Of a stretch of 64,000 bases of DNA, positions 1-8,986 are shown one piece after another; positions within the stretch are counted from its first letter, which is position 1; every line of letters begins with the position of its first letter. Below the pieces are notes generated by a model. It was not told the DNA's origin, did no database searches, and saw nothing but the letters and a program-made list of their open reading frames with translations. The translations under genes were made by a program, and so were the position numbers. Source of the stretch: Pelagibius marinus (GTDB lineage: Bacteria; Pseudomonadota; Alphaproteobacteria; Kiloniellales; Kiloniellaceae); NCBI RefSeq assembly GCF_014925385.1, contig NZ_JACSDK010000001.1:558001-622000 (forward strand). Direction: 5' to 3'.

Positions 1-100
1 GATAAAACTAAGTCGCTGTTGAGCGTTCCCCTCTAGACTGCGTCTGTCCGACGCGGAGCCTCAAGCAGTCCGGCAGAAGAAACAGGCACAGAGCAAGCGC

Positions 101-496
101 ATGATCTCGTCCAATCGGCCCCTTTCGCCGCATCTGCAGGTGTACCGCCCGCAGATCACCTCGACACTTTCGATCCTGCACCGGCTGACCGGCATCGCGC
201 TGGCCGCCGGCACCCTGCTGCTGACCTACTGGCTGGTGGCCGCCGCTTCGGGGCCGGAGGCCTTCGCCACCGCCCAGGGCCTGATCGGCTCCTTCATCGG
301 GCGGCTGCTGCTCTTCGGCTGGAGCATCGCGCTCTTCTACCACCTCTGCAACGGCATCCGGCACCTGGTCTGGGACGCCGGCTACGGCTTCGAGATCGAG
401 GCGGCGACGCGCAGCGGCTGGATGGTGGTCGGCGCTTCGGTGGTGTTGACCCTGGCGACCTGGGCGCTGGGCTACGCCATGATGGGGGGAGCCTGA
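101..496 (+). CDS. sdhC: Succinate dehydrogenase cytochrome b556 subunit
   Basis: Membrane anchor of respiratory complex II; with SdhD it binds haem b and ubiquinone and holds SdhAB on the inner membrane. The 131-residue protein opens with the family signature RPLSPHLQVYR, followed by SILHRLTG at the start of the first of three hydrophobic helices. HLCNGIRHLVWD in the last third carries the haem-ligand histidine region. It is first in the sdhCDAB operon, with 4 bp before sdhD. The leader contains a 5-bp inverted repeat at 40-54; no clear promoter is visible before the window edge. Confidence 0.97.
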   Translation: MISSNRPLSPHLQVYRPQITSTLSILHRLTGIALAAGTLLLTYWLVAAASGPEAFATAQGLIGSFIGRLLLFGWSIALFYHLCNGIRHLVWDAGYGFEIEAATRSGWMVVGASVVLTLATWALGYAMMGGA

Positions 497-500
497 GCCC

Positions 501-896
501 ATGAACGATCAATCCAACCTGCGCTCGCCCCTGGGCCGCGTGCGCGGCCTCGGCTCGGCCAAGGACGGTACCCATCACTGGTGGGCGCAGCGCCTCACCG
601 CGCTGGCCCTCATTCCGCTGACCATCTGGTTCGTCGGCGCGGTGGTCAGCCTGATCGGCGCCGACCACGCGGCGGTCGCCGCCTGGATCGCCTCGCCCGT
701 GGTCGCCGGCCTGCTGATCCTGCTGATCGTCGCGACCTTCTATCACGCGGCGCTGGGCCTGCAGGTGGTTATCGAGGACTACGTGCACGGCGAGGGCGCG
801 AAGATCGCCCTGCTGCTCTTCGTCAAGGCGCTGACCATCGTGCTCAGCCTCTCGGCCGTACTCTCGGTCCTGACCCTGCTTTTCACCCGCGCGTAA
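501..896 (+). CDS. sdhD: Succinate dehydrogenase hydrophobic membrane anchor subunit
   Basis: Second membrane subunit of complex II. The 131 residues contain three hydrophobic helices. [16 protein letters not shown] precedes helix 1, and [17 protein letters not shown] carries the H-x(n)-D haem/quinone-site motif of SdhD. The ATG lies 4 bp after the sdhC stop and 10 bp lie before sdhA, so translation is probably coupled. Length and position (C-D-A-B order) are normal for alphaproteobacteria. Confidence 0.96.
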   Translation: MNDQSNLRSPLGRVRGLGSAKDGTHHWWAQRLTALALIPLTIWFVGAVVSLIGADHAAVAAWIASPVVAGLLILLIVATFYHAALGLQVVIEDYVHGEGAKIALLLFVKALTIVLSLSAVLSVLTLLFTRA

Positions 897-906
897 GGCC
901 TACACC

Positions 907-2694
907 ATGACCAAGTCCTATGAGGTAATCGATCACACCTATGACGTGGTGGTGGTGGGCGCCGGCGGCGCCGGTCTGCGCGCGACCCTGGGCCTGGCCG
1001 AGGCCGGCTTGAAGACTGCCTGCATCTCCAAGGTCTTTCCGACGCGCAGCCACACCGTGGCGGCGCAGGGCGGCGTCTCCGCCTCGCTCGGCAACATGGG
1101 CGAGGACGACTGGCGCTGGCACATGTACGACACGGTCAAGGGCTCCGACTGGCTGGGCGACCAGGACGCCATCGAGTACATGGTGCGCGAGGCGGTGCCG
1201 GCGATCCTGGAGCTCGAACACTACGGCATGCCGTTCAGCCGCACCGAGGACGGCAAGATCTACCAGCGCCCCTTCGGCGGCATGACCACCCACTTCGGCG
1301 AGGGCATCGCCCAGCGCACCTGCGCGGCGGCCGACCGCACCGGCCACGCCATGCTGCACACGCTCTACCAGCAGAGCCTGCGCCAGCACGCCGAGTTCTA
1401 CATCGAGTACTTCGCCCTCGACCTGATCATGGAAGACGGCGTCTGCCGCGGCGTCATGGCCTGGAACCTGGACGACGGCACCATCCACCGCTTCCGCGCG
1501 CAGATGGTGATCATGGCGACGGGCGGCTACGGGCGCATCTACTTCTCCTGCACCGGGGCCCACACCCAGACCGGCGACGGCAACGCCATGGTGCTGCGGG
1601 CCGGCCTGCCGCTGCAGGACATGGAGTTCGTGCAGTTCCACCCCACCGGCATCTATGGCGCCGGCTGCCTGATCACCGAGGGCGCGCGCGGCGAGGGCGG
1701 CTATCTCACCAACTCCGAGGGCGAGCGCTTCATGGAGCGCTACGCCCCTTCGGCCAAGGATCTGGCCAGCCGCGACGTGGTCTCCCGCGCCATGACCATG
1801 GAAATCCGCGACGGCCGCGGCGTCGGCGCGCAGAAGGACCACATCCACCTGCACCTGGAGCACCTGGCGCCCGAGCTGCTGCACCAGCGCCTGCCGGGCA
1901 TCTCGGAATCGGCGCGCATCTTCGCCGGCGTCGACGTGACCAAGGAGCCGATCCCCGTCCTGCCGACCTGCCACTACAACATGGGCGGCATCCCGGCGCT
2001 CTACAGCGGCGAGGCGGTGACCCTGAAGGACGGCAACCCCGACAGCGTGGTGCCGGGCCTCATGGCCATCGGCGAGGCGGCTTGCGTCTCGGTGCACGGC
2101 GCCAACCGGCTGGGTTCCAACTCGCTGCTGGACCTGGTGGTCTTCGGGCGCTCCGCCGCGCGGCGCTGCGCCGAGATCCTCACCCCCGGCGAGAAGCAGG
2201 CGCCGCTGCAGACCGGCGCCGGCGACGAGGCGCTGGACCGCTTCGACCGCCTGCGCCACGCCGACGGCGAGGTCCCCACCTCGGCGCTGCGCGAGGAAAT
2301 GCAGCGCGCCATGCAGGACCACGCCGCGGTGTTCCGCACCGGCGAGTCGCTGGCCGAGGGCGCGGAAAAGCTGAAGGCCGCCTGGGCCAAGCGCGGCGAC
2401 GTGAAGGTCAGCGACCGCACCCTGATCTGGAACTCCGACCTGGTCGAGACCCTGGAGCTCGACAACCTGATGTTCCAGGCCAAGGTGACCATGGAGTCGG
2501 CGGGCAACCGCCTGGAAAGCCGCGGCGCCCACGCCCGCGAGGACTATCCGGACCGCGACGACGTGAACTGGATGAAGCACACCCTGGTGTGGTGCGGCGA
2601 GAATGGCGAGGTGCGCTTCGGCGACCGGCCGGTCCACCTCAACACCCTGACCAACGAAGTGCAGACCTTCCCGCCCAAGGCGCGAGTCTACTAA
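907..2694 (+). CDS. sdhA: Succinate dehydrogenase flavoprotein subunit
   Basis: Catalytic subunit of complex II; it oxidises succinate to fumarate with covalently bound FAD on the cytoplasmic face. The 595-residue protein shows the N-terminal dinucleotide fold ([16 protein letters not shown]), the FAD-linking histidine in [16 protein letters not shown], the active-site stretches [20 protein letters not shown] and [19 protein letters not shown], and a full C-terminal helical domain. Length is typical of the family. It lies 10 bp after sdhD and 25 bp before sdhB. Confidence 0.98.
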   Translation: MTKSYEVIDHTYDVVVVGAGGAGLRATLGLAEAGLKTACISKVFPTRSHTVAAQGGVSASLGNMGEDDWRWHMYDTVKGSDWLGDQDAIEYMVREAVPAILELEHYGMPFSRTEDGKIYQRPFGGMTTHFGEGIAQRTCAAADRTGHAMLHTLYQQSLRQHAEFYIEYFALDLIMEDGVCRGVMAWNLDDGTIHRFRAQMVIMATGGYGRIYFSCTGAHTQTGDGNAMVLRAGLPLQDMEFVQFHPTGIYGAGCLITEGARGEGGYLTNSEGERFMERYAPSAKDLASRDVVSRAMTMEIRDGRGVGAQKDHIHLHLEHLAPELLHQRLPGISESARIFAGVDVTKEPIPVLPTCHYNMGGIPALYSGEAVTLKDGNPDSVVPGLMAIGEAACVSVHGANRLGSNSLLDLVVFGRSAARRCAEILTPGEKQAPLQTGAGDEALDRFDRLRHADGEVPTSALREEMQRAMQDHAAVFRTGESLAEGAEKLKAAWAKRGDVKVSDRTLIWNSDLVETLELDNLMFQAKVTMESAGNRLESRGAHAREDYPDRDDVNWMKHTLVWCGENGEVRFGDRPVHLNTLTNEVQTFPPKARVY

Positions 2695-2719
2695 GAGAAC
2701 CCGCGAGAGAAAGAGTCCG

Positions 2720-3499
2720 ATGGTCGAGTTCGCCCTACCCGCCAATTCCAAGATCGGCGCCGGCAAGTCCTGGCCCAAGCCGGAGGCCGCCAAGAACACC
2801 AAGACCTTCCGCGTCTACCGCTGGAATCCGGACGACGGCGAGAACCCGAGTGTCGACACCTTCGAGGTGGACCTCGACAACTGCGGGCCGATGGTTCTCG
2901 ACGCGCTGATCAAGATCAAGAACGAGATCGATCCGACGCTGACCTTCCGGCGTTCCTGCCGCGAGGGCGTCTGCGGCTCCTGCGCCATGAACATCGACGG
3001 CACCAACACCCTGGCCTGCACCAAGTACCTGAACGAGGTGGACGGCGAGGTGAAGGTCTATCCCCTGCCGCACATGCCGGTGGTGAAGGACCTGGTGCCG
3101 GACCTGACCCACGTCTACGCGCAGTACGCCTCCATCGAGCCCTGGCTGAAGGCCGAGACCCCGGCGCCGGAGCGCGAACGCCTGCAGAGCCCGGAGGAGC
3201 GCGAGAGGCTGGACGGCCTGTGGGAATGCATCCTCTGCTTCTCCTGCTCGACCTCCTGCCCCAGCTACTGGTGGAACGGCGACCGCTATCTCGGCCCCGC
3301 CATCCTGCTGCAGGCCTACCGCTGGATCGCCGACAGCCGCGACGAGGCGACCGGCGAGCGGCTCGACCAGCTGGAAGACCCCTTCCGGCTGTACCGCTGC
3401 CACACCATCATGAACTGCACCAAGACCTGCCCGAAGAGCCTCAATCCGGCGAAAGCCATCGCCGAGATCAAGAAGCTCATGGTCGAGCGCCGGGGCTGA
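2720..3499 (+). CDS. sdhB: Succinate dehydrogenase iron-sulfur subunit
   Basis: Electron-transfer subunit passing electrons from FADH2 in SdhA to ubiquinone. The 259 residues contain the plant-type [2Fe-2S] motif [16 protein letters not shown], then the two ferredoxin-type cysteine clusters [12 protein letters not shown] and [12 protein letters not shown] that bind the [4Fe-4S] and [3Fe-4S] centres. An extension of about 30 residues precedes the ferredoxin domain. A GAGAGAAAGAG purine run 8-18 bp upstream serves as the ribosome binding site. Last gene of the sdh operon. Confidence 0.98.
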   Translation: MVEFALPANSKIGAGKSWPKPEAAKNTKTFRVYRWNPDDGENPSVDTFEVDLDNCGPMVLDALIKIKNEIDPTLTFRRSCREGVCGSCAMNIDGTNTLACTKYLNEVDGEVKVYPLPHMPVVKDLVPDLTHVYAQYASIEPWLKAETPAPERERLQSPEERERLDGLWECILCFSCSTSCPSYWWNGDRYLGPAILLQAYRWIADSRDEATGERLDQLEDPFRLYRCHTIMNCTKTCPKSLNPAKAIAEIKKLMVERRG

Positions 3500-3550
3500 G
3501 CCCGGCGCCACGCGCTGGTTTTCCTCAGCGGCGTGTTTTACATCTAGGGG

Positions 3551-3913
3551 ATGTCGCGCAGAACCATTTTTGCCGTGGTGCTGGCCGGGGCAACCGGCGT
3601 TGTGGCGGCTGCTGCCGCTGGTGCTGCGTACCTTGGGCCGATGTTTGGTGTCCTGGCGGTCTTGCCCGAGGTCTACGTCATCGCGATCGCGCTGGCCGCC
3701 ATCGTTCCCTTGATCTATCGCCGGCTGCCCGGTGCGCGCGGCGCGGTGCTGGCTCTTTTCTTCCCGACTCTGGCGCCGCTTCTGCTCTACGCGCTTCACA
3801 GCGGATTGAAGGATTGGACCGTCGTCCTGGGGCTCAGCTTTGCCTATGCCCTCGGGACTATCGTGGTTTTCCGTCTGGTGATGGGCGGCGATCGTGGCGT
3901 TGCGGAAAGCTGA
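3551..3913 (+). CDS. Small integral membrane protein, tandem paralogue A
   Basis: A 120-residue protein of unknown function with about four hydrophobic segments and very short loops. It shares with the next gene the order start-helix, helix ending in (V/I)YR(R/F)LP(G/D)ARGA, helix, then FAYALG/FVYALT and VVFRLV/VVYRLV at the C terminus, so the two look like a tandem duplication. Only 51 bp separates it from sdhB, so read-through from the sdh operon is possible. I recognise no named family. Confidence 0.75.
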   Translation: MSRRTIFAVVLAGATGVVAAAAAGAAYLGPMFGVLAVLPEVYVIAIALAAIVPLIYRRLPGARGAVLALFFPTLAPLLLYALHSGLKDWTVVLGLSFAYALGTIVVFRLVMGGDRGVAES

Positions 3914-3929
3914 CCGCTATTCTCCCGCG

Positions 3930-4316
3930 ATGACTCCCAGGACCGCTCTCGCCCTGCTGCTGGCCGGCATCGTCGGCATGGTCGCCTACGCGCTGGCCGC
4001 CGCGCTCCTTGTCGATTCTGCCCAATTGAGTCTCCTGGCGAAGCCGGCGTTCTATCTCGTCGGCATCTTCTTCGTCCTGCCGGCCCCCGTCGTCTACCGC
4101 TTCCTGCCGGATGCCCGGGGCGCCGCCCTGGCGCTGGCGCTGATGACTCTGATGCCGGCCCTGGCCTCCAAGCTCGGCGGTGAGACCATGCTGGCCTGGC
4201 ACGTCCTCTTGGCGCTGACCTTCGTCTACGCGCTGACGGCGCTGGTGGTCTACCGCCTGGTGGCGGGCGCCCCCAAAGCGGCAAGGGCGCCGGGTGGTCC
4301 GCCGGCGGAGGACTAG
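3930..4316 (+). CDS. Small integral membrane protein, tandem paralogue B
   Basis: A 128-residue membrane protein resembling its upstream neighbour, with four hydrophobic segments and the shared PVVYRFLPDARGAALALALM block. I chose the ATG at 3930 because the in-frame start at 3894 lies inside the upstream gene and MTPRTALALLLAG aligns with the paralogue's start. The C-terminal tail is Ala/Pro/Gly-rich and cytoplasm-like. Function unknown. Confidence 0.72.
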   Translation: MTPRTALALLLAGIVGMVAYALAAALLVDSAQLSLLAKPAFYLVGIFFVLPAPVVYRFLPDARGAALALALMTLMPALASKLGGETMLAWHVLLALTFVYALTALVVYRLVAGAPKAARAPGGPPAED

Positions 4317-4386
4317 ACTGGCCCTTTCGCCGTGTCGCGCCGCCGCCTAAGCTCGGCCGCCGCTTAGCTGTGACGGATGACTTCCC

Positions 4387-5034
4387 ATGTACGTTCCCGA
4401 GGCTTTCCGCCTGGACGACCCTCAGCGCATTGCCGCGGTCGTTCGGGCCCACGACTTCGCCCTGCTGGTGACCGCTGCCGACGGCGTGCCCCAGGCGACC
4501 CACCTGCCGTTCATGTATGACCCGGAGGCCGGCGAGCACGGGACCCTGCTGGCGCACATGGCGCGGCCCAATCCGCAGTGGCGCGACTTCGAGAAACTGG
4601 CGGCGGCGGGGCGGGAGGCCCTGGTGATCTTCCAGGGTCCGCACAGCTACATCTCGCCGACCTGGTACGGCGAGGGGCCGCCCAACGTGCCGACCTGGAA
4701 CTACGTCGCGGTACACGCCTACGGCCTGCCCAAGGTGATCGAGGAACCGGAGCGGGTGCGCGCGCTGCTCGACCGCCTGGTGGCGACCCAGGAGGCCGGG
4801 CTCGATCCCGCCTGGTCCACCGCCGGGCTGACGGAGAAGTATGTGGCCGGGATGCAGCGCGGCCTGGTCGCCTTTGAAATTCCCGTGAGCCGGCTGGAAG
4901 CCAAGGCCAAGCTCAGCCAGAATAAGACGGCGGCGCAGCTCGCCGCCGCCACGGCGGTGCTGGAAGCGGCGGAGGCGCCGCTGGTGCGGCAGACCGGCGC
5001 CTGGATGCGCCGGGCGCTGGAGGACAAGGGATAG
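4387..5034 (+). CDS. PaiB-like FMN-binding negative transcriptional regulator family protein
   Basis: A 215-residue member of the PaiB family, a split-barrel flavin-binding fold first described as a negative regulator of sporulation and protease genes in Bacillus. Seen here: MYVPEAFRLDD at the start, THLPFMYDPEAGEHGTLLAH, the conserved QGPHSYISPTWYGEGPPNVP and TWNYVAVHAYG. These are the characteristic blocks of the family. In proteobacteria the actual role is unproven; an FMN-linked oxidoreductase role is possible. It lies 10 bp upstream of the phosphodiesterase gene, probably in the same transcript. Confidence 0.88.
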   Translation: MYVPEAFRLDDPQRIAAVVRAHDFALLVTAADGVPQATHLPFMYDPEAGEHGTLLAHMARPNPQWRDFEKLAAAGREALVIFQGPHSYISPTWYGEGPPNVPTWNYVAVHAYGLPKVIEEPERVRALLDRLVATQEAGLDPAWSTAGLTEKYVAGMQRGLVAFEIPVSRLEAKAKLSQNKTAAQLAAATAVLEAAEAPLVRQTGAWMRRALEDKG

Positions 5035-5044
5035 CGGGAGCCCC

Positions 5045-6127
5045 ATGACGCGGAAGCCGGAAGAGATCTCCAAGTCGAAACCGCGCCTTTCCGGCGGCTC
5101 GCGCTTCTGGATCGCCTTCACCCTGCTGATGCTGGCCGCCGGCCTCGCCATGGTGATCTTCCCCCGGACGCCGCCGCCGCAAACCGCGCTGGAAGTCGAG
5201 GCCTTCGACCTGCAGGGCCACCGCGGCGCGCGCGGCCTGATGCCGGAGAACAGCCTGCCGGCTTTCGAGAAAGCCCTGGCCCTGGGCGTCACCACGCTGG
5301 AGCTGGACACGGTGATGACCGCCGACGGCGTCGTCGTGGTGCATCACGACCGCCGCCTCTCGCCGCCGCGCACCCGCGACGCGACGGGCGCCTGGATCGC
5401 CGAAGACGATCCCCCGGCGATCGTCTCGCTGACCGCCGCCGAGCTCGCCGCCTACGACATCGGCAGCGCCAGGCCGGGCAGCCGCGTGGCGGAGCGCTAC
5501 CCGGCGCAGGCGCGTCTCGACGGCCTGCGCATTCCGGCCCTGGCCGCGGTGCTGGCCCGCGCCGAGGCGCTGACCGGCGGGACCATCCGCTACAACATCG
5601 AAACCAAGATCTCGCCCGAAGCCCCGGCAGAGTCTCCCGACCCGGAAACCTTCGCCAAGGCCCTCGTGGCCGTGCTTAAGGACAGGGGCGTCGCCTCCCG
5701 CGCGGCGGTGCAGTCCTTCGACTGGCGCACGCTGCAGGTGGTGCAGGAGGAAGCGCCGGAGATCGCGACGGTTTACCTGACGGCGGAGCAGGACTGGCTC
5801 GACAACCTGGGGCGCGGCGATCCCGCGCCCTCGCCCTGGCTGGGCGATCTCGACATCGACTGGGCCGAGGTGACTCTGCCGCAGGCGATCACCCGCGCCG
5901 GCGGCGCCGTCTGGTCGCCCTACTACCGCGACCTCACCGTGGCGGACCTGAAGGAGGCGAAGAAGCTGGGCCTGCGCGTCGTGGTCTGGACGGTGAACGA
6001 CCCCGCCGACATGGCCTCGCTCATCGACCTCGGTGTCGACGGCATCATCACCGACTACCCCGACCGCGCCCGCCAGGTGATGACGGAAAAGGGCCTGGCC
6101 CTGCCGCCCGCGTTTGCCGGGGAGTAG
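5045..6127 (+). CDS. Membrane-anchored glycerophosphodiester phosphodiesterase
   Basis: Hydrolyses glycerophosphodiesters to glycerol-3-phosphate and an alcohol. The 360-residue protein has one N-terminal membrane segment (residues about 18-39, FWIAFTLLMLAAGLAMVIF), which places the TIM-barrel domain in the periplasm. The catalytic blocks are GHRGARGLMPENSLPAFEKA (His and Glu), ELDTVMTADGVVVVHHD (Glu, Asp, His) and, near the C terminus, LRVVVWTVNDPADM followed by GVDGIITDYPD. All are intact. Confidence 0.93.
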   Translation: MTRKPEEISKSKPRLSGGSRFWIAFTLLMLAAGLAMVIFPRTPPPQTALEVEAFDLQGHRGARGLMPENSLPAFEKALALGVTTLELDTVMTADGVVVVHHDRRLSPPRTRDATGAWIAEDDPPAIVSLTAAELAAYDIGSARPGSRVAERYPAQARLDGLRIPALAAVLARAEALTGGTIRYNIETKISPEAPAESPDPETFAKALVAVLKDRGVASRAAVQSFDWRTLQVVQEEAPEIATVYLTAEQDWLDNLGRGDPAPSPWLGDLDIDWAEVTLPQAITRAGGAVWSPYYRDLTVADLKEAKKLGLRVVVWTVNDPADMASLIDLGVDGIITDYPDRARQVMTEKGLALPPAFAGE

Positions 6128-6177
6128 TTTGGGGTTAGACTCCCTGGAAGGTTGTTCTCGGGGGATTCTTCTTTCTG

Positions 6178-7467
6178 ATGCGTGTTCTGCTGACCGGCGC
6201 CAACGGTTTCATCGGCGCCCATCTGACCGCTGCGTTGATCGCCGCGGGCCATGAGGTCGTCGCCGCGGTGCGCAACCCGGCGGCGTTGGCGGCACGCTTT
6301 CCCGACATCGACACCGTCGCCGCCGACCTGAACCGCGACATCACGCCGGCGGACTGGCGGCCGCGCCTGGCCGGCGTCGACGCGGTCATCAACTGTGCCG
6401 GCGTGTTGCAGGGCGGCCGCGGCCAGGACATGACGGCGATCCACCACCTGGCCCCGGCGGCGCTCTTCGACGCCTGCGTCGCGGCGGGCGTGAAGCGGGT
6501 GCTCCAGATCTCCGCCATCAGCGCCGACGACGAGGCCGGCACCGAATACGCCCGCACCAAGAAGCAGGGCGACGATCACCTGCGCGCGCTGGATCTCGAC
6601 TGGGTGGTGCTGCGCCCCTCGCTGATCTACGGCGAGGGCGCCTACGGCGGCACCGCCATGCTGCGCGCCCTGGCGGTCTTCCCCTTCGTCACCCCGCTGG
6701 TGGGCCGGGGCGGGCAGGCCTTCCGGCCGCTGCACGTGGAGGACCTGGCCCGCACGGTGCTGGAGTGCCTCACGCGGGACGACCTGGCGCGGCGCACGCT
6801 GGAGCCGGTGGGCCCGAAGGTCGAGACCGTGAAGGGGATTGTCGCCCGCTACCGCGCCTGGCTGGGCCGCCCGCCGGCGCGCCCGCTGCACATCCCCCTG
6901 GCGCTCATCCGCCTGTTGTGCCGCCTGGGCGACCTCCTGGGGCGCGGTCCGCTCACCACCACTTCGCTGAAGCAGATCGAATACGGCAACGTCGGCCAGG
7001 AGACCGGCTTCATCGAGACCATCGGCTTCCGGCCGGCGACCCTGGCCGAGAGCCTGCAGCGCCGCCCGGCCCAGACCCAGGACCTCTGGCACGCGCGCTT
7101 CTACCTGCTGCGCCCGCTGGTGCGGGCGGTGCTGGTGCTGCTGTGGCTCATTTCGGGCCTGCTCGGTTTGTGGATGCTGCGGAGCTTCGCGGTGCCGCTG
7201 CTGAACGCCGCCGGTTTTCCGCCAGTCCTGGCCACCGCCACGGCGCTGGGCACGGCGCTGCTGGACCTGGCCATCGCGGGCCTGCTCGCCGCGAACTGGC
7301 GACCGCGCCTGACCGCTGCCGTGCAGCTCACGGTGATCGCCGGCTACACCCTTGCGCTCACCGTCTTCGCGCCGCACCTCTGGGGCGATCCCTTCGGACC
7401 GCTGCTGAAGAATCTACCGATCCTCGTGTTGGTCCTGGTGCAGATGGTGCTGGCGGAGGAGCGCTGA
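6178..7467 (+). CDS. NAD(P)-binding epimerase-like protein with C-terminal DoxX-like membrane domain
   Basis: A 429-residue two-domain protein. Residues 1-300 are an atypical SDR/epimerase fold (MRVLLTGANGFIGAHL; YARTKKQGDDHL supplies the Tyr-x3-Lys pair). Residues about 300-429 carry four hydrophobic helices of the DoxX-like type (FYLLRPLVRAVLVLLWLISG). The stop overlaps the start of the DUF2269 gene (TGATG), so the two are probably translated together. SDR/DoxX fusions beside DUF2269 recur in proteobacteria, but the substrate is unknown; a lipid or quinone-like substrate at the membrane is a guess. Confidence 0.88.
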   Translation: MRVLLTGANGFIGAHLTAALIAAGHEVVAAVRNPAALAARFPDIDTVAADLNRDITPADWRPRLAGVDAVINCAGVLQGGRGQDMTAIHHLAPAALFDACVAAGVKRVLQISAISADDEAGTEYARTKKQGDDHLRALDLDWVVLRPSLIYGEGAYGGTAMLRALAVFPFVTPLVGRGGQAFRPLHVEDLARTVLECLTRDDLARRTLEPVGPKVETVKGIVARYRAWLGRPPARPLHIPLALIRLLCRLGDLLGRGPLTTTSLKQIEYGNVGQETGFIETIGFRPATLAESLQRRPAQTQDLWHARFYLLRPLVRAVLVLLWLISGLLGLWMLRSFAVPLLNAAGFPPVLATATALGTALLDLAIAGLLAANWRPRLTAAVQLTVIAGYTLALTVFAPHLWGDPFGPLLKNLPILVLVLVQMVLAEER

Positions 7468-7955
7468 TGGAGCCTTACCTGCCCGATACCTACCTCGTCG
7501 CCAGGGGCCTGCACATCGTCAGCGCCATCGTGCTGTACGGCGTCGGGCTGGGCACCGCCTTCCACATGTATACCGCCTGCTGCAGCGCCGACGTTGCGGG
7601 CATTGCCCGGGTGACCCGCCAGGTGGTGCTGGCCGACTGGCTGTTCACGACGCCGACGGCGGTGCTGCAGCCGGCGAGCGGCCTCTGGCTGGTCCACCTT
7701 ACCGGCTACGGCTACGCCGAGCCCTGGCTCATCGTCAGCTACCTGCTCTACGGCATTGCCGGCGTCGCCTGGCTGGTGGTGGTGGCGCTGCAGATCGACA
7801 TGGCGAGGCTGGCGGCGCTGGCCTTGCGCAACAACAGCGGGCTGCCCGAGGCCTTCCTCGGCCGCTTCCGGCTCTGGGTGCGGCTCGGCTGGGTCGGTTT
7901 CGGCTGCCTCGCCGGCGTCATCGTCCTGATGGTGGCCAAGCCGGCGCTCTGGTGA
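7467..7955 (+). CDS. DUF2269 integral membrane protein
   Basis: A 162-residue protein with four predicted membrane helices. It has the DUF2269 features: an N-terminal LHIVSAIVLYGVGLGTAFHM helix (His in the membrane) and an LQPASGLWLV segment. I start it at 7467, where ATG overlaps the upstream TGA; the much longer open frame from 6765 is the epimerase gene read out of frame. Function unknown; a haem-like or redox membrane role is sometimes suggested from its histidines, but that is speculation. Confidence 0.85.
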   Translation: MEPYLPDTYLVARGLHIVSAIVLYGVGLGTAFHMYTACCSADVAGIARVTRQVVLADWLFTTPTAVLQPASGLWLVHLTGYGYAEPWLIVSYLLYGIAGVAWLVVVALQIDMARLAALALRNNSGLPEAFLGRFRLWVRLGWVGFGCLAGVIVLMVAKPALW

Positions 7956-7971
7956 GCGCCGGGCTGGGGTT

Positions 7972-8178
7972 TCAGCCCAGCTTGATCTCGCCGTCGATGT
8001 CGTGGCTGAGGTCCAGGCCCTCGATGGAGAGCACGGCCTTCACCTTCAGGGTCTCGGAGCCCTTCAGCTTGCCGCCCTCCAGGGCCGCGCGCACGGCGTT
8101 CTCGATCTCGCGCTGGGAGGTCACGCCGACCTTCTTCAGGAACTTGCGCAGCTCCATGTTGAAGACTTCTTCGTCCAT
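7972..8178 (-). CDS. DUF6494 family small protein
   Basis: A 68-residue acidic/basic mixed protein starting MDEEVFNMELRKFLKKVGV, with SQREIENAVRAAL and a closing strand-rich segment (KAVLSIEGLDLSHDIDGEI). It matches the short conserved DUF6494 proteins common in alphaproteobacteria; I recall the family rather than having searched it. The start is fixed by a strong upstream AGAGGCGGAG. It is convergent with the DUF2269 gene, with only 16 bp between the stop codons. Function unknown. Confidence 0.82.
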   Translation of the reverse strand: MDEEVFNMELRKFLKKVGVTSQREIENAVRAALEGGKLKGSETLKVKAVLSIEGLDLSHDIDGEIKLG

Positions 8179-8623
8179 TCTCCGCCTCTCTTTTGCTTGG
8201 GCCGCCAGAATTTGCTTGGTCCCCGGGGGCCGCTTTGGCTCCCTAGATAGCGGGCGGAACGCTTGTTGGAAAGGGTTTCCATTCCTGAAGGGCGCTTGCC
8301 GCGCGGGTGACGCGGCAGAGGGCCGGGGCAGGCCAAGGCCCGGTAGAGGCGCCCAGAAGCAAGCCCGCCGCCGCGGGATGGCGCCGTTTCTTGCCGCGAT
8401 GGTTGAGATCGCCGCCGAATATGACAGCCTTGCCGCGAGAGCGGCGGCGCTGTGCAGGTTTGTCTTCCTGAAAGTGCATTTTTTTCGACGTGTGGCAAAA
8501 CCCACCGCACCTTTCCCGCGACCAAGGGATAGTGACACCCGAAGTTCGGAACCATCCGAACGCTCCGCCGCCGGCCTCTTGTCCACCTGCCGCGCCGGAG
8601 TCGAGGAAGAGGAGGCGCAAGCC
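8179..8623. other. 445-bp divergent intergenic region
   Basis: This gap lies between the DUF6494 gene (leftward) and the small secreted protein gene (rightward), so it should hold both promoters. Directly visible are a perfect 6-bp inverted repeat GTTCGG-N6-CCGAAC at 8544-8561, about 60 bp before the rightward gene, and a T7 run near 8480. Open frames crossing it on both strands have no ribosome binding sites or protein-like composition. I see no tRNA or other recognisable RNA. Confidence 0.4.
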
Positions 8624-8980
8624 ATGCGCAAGATCATGTCATCCCGCGACGTCCGCCGCCGCTTCGCGGCCCGCGCTGCGATCCCGGCCGCCTTCCTGTC
8701 CCTGGCCGCCGCCATGGCGTTCAGCGGCCAGGCGACTGCCGCCCAGCCTTCCACCTGTGGCGCGCGCGAGGCGGTGCTGGACCGGCTGTCTTCGCGCTAC
8801 GACGAACAGCCCGTCAGCCGCGGCGTCACCGCCACCGGCAGTCTGCTGGAGATCCTGGCCAGCCCCGCCGGGACCTGGACGATCATCGTCACCATTCCCA
8901 ACGGCCCGACCTGCCTGGTCAGCTCCGGCGAAGGCTGGAGCGACGTTCCGCTGCAGGTGGCGGAGGATCCGGCCGTCTGA
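8624..8980 (+). CDS. Small secreted protein, conserved uncharacterised
   Basis: A 118-residue protein with an Arg-rich n-region, a hydrophobic core (AAIPAAFLSLAAAMAFSG) and a likely signal peptidase site at ATAAQP, near residue 40. The mature part of about 78 residues has one Cys pair (STCGARE and PTCLVSSGEGW) and resembles a family of short periplasmic proteins I have seen in alphaproteobacteria without assigned function. The start is fixed by GGAGG 8 bp upstream. The stop lies 6 bp from the convergent GST gene's stop. Confidence 0.78.
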   Translation: MRKIMSSRDVRRRFAARAAIPAAFLSLAAAMAFSGQATAAQPSTCGAREAVLDRLSSRYDEQPVSRGVTATGSLLEILASPAGTWTIIVTIPNGPTCLVSSGEGWSDVPLQVAEDPAV

Positions 8981-8986
8981 GGCGGC

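Noticed and set aside
883-2802. A 639-codon antisense frame over sdhA, and similar long antisense frames over sucA, sucB, priA and atpA
   Set aside because: These mirror strongly conserved genes on the other strand, lack ribosome binding sites and have His/Val/Gly-rich shadow composition.
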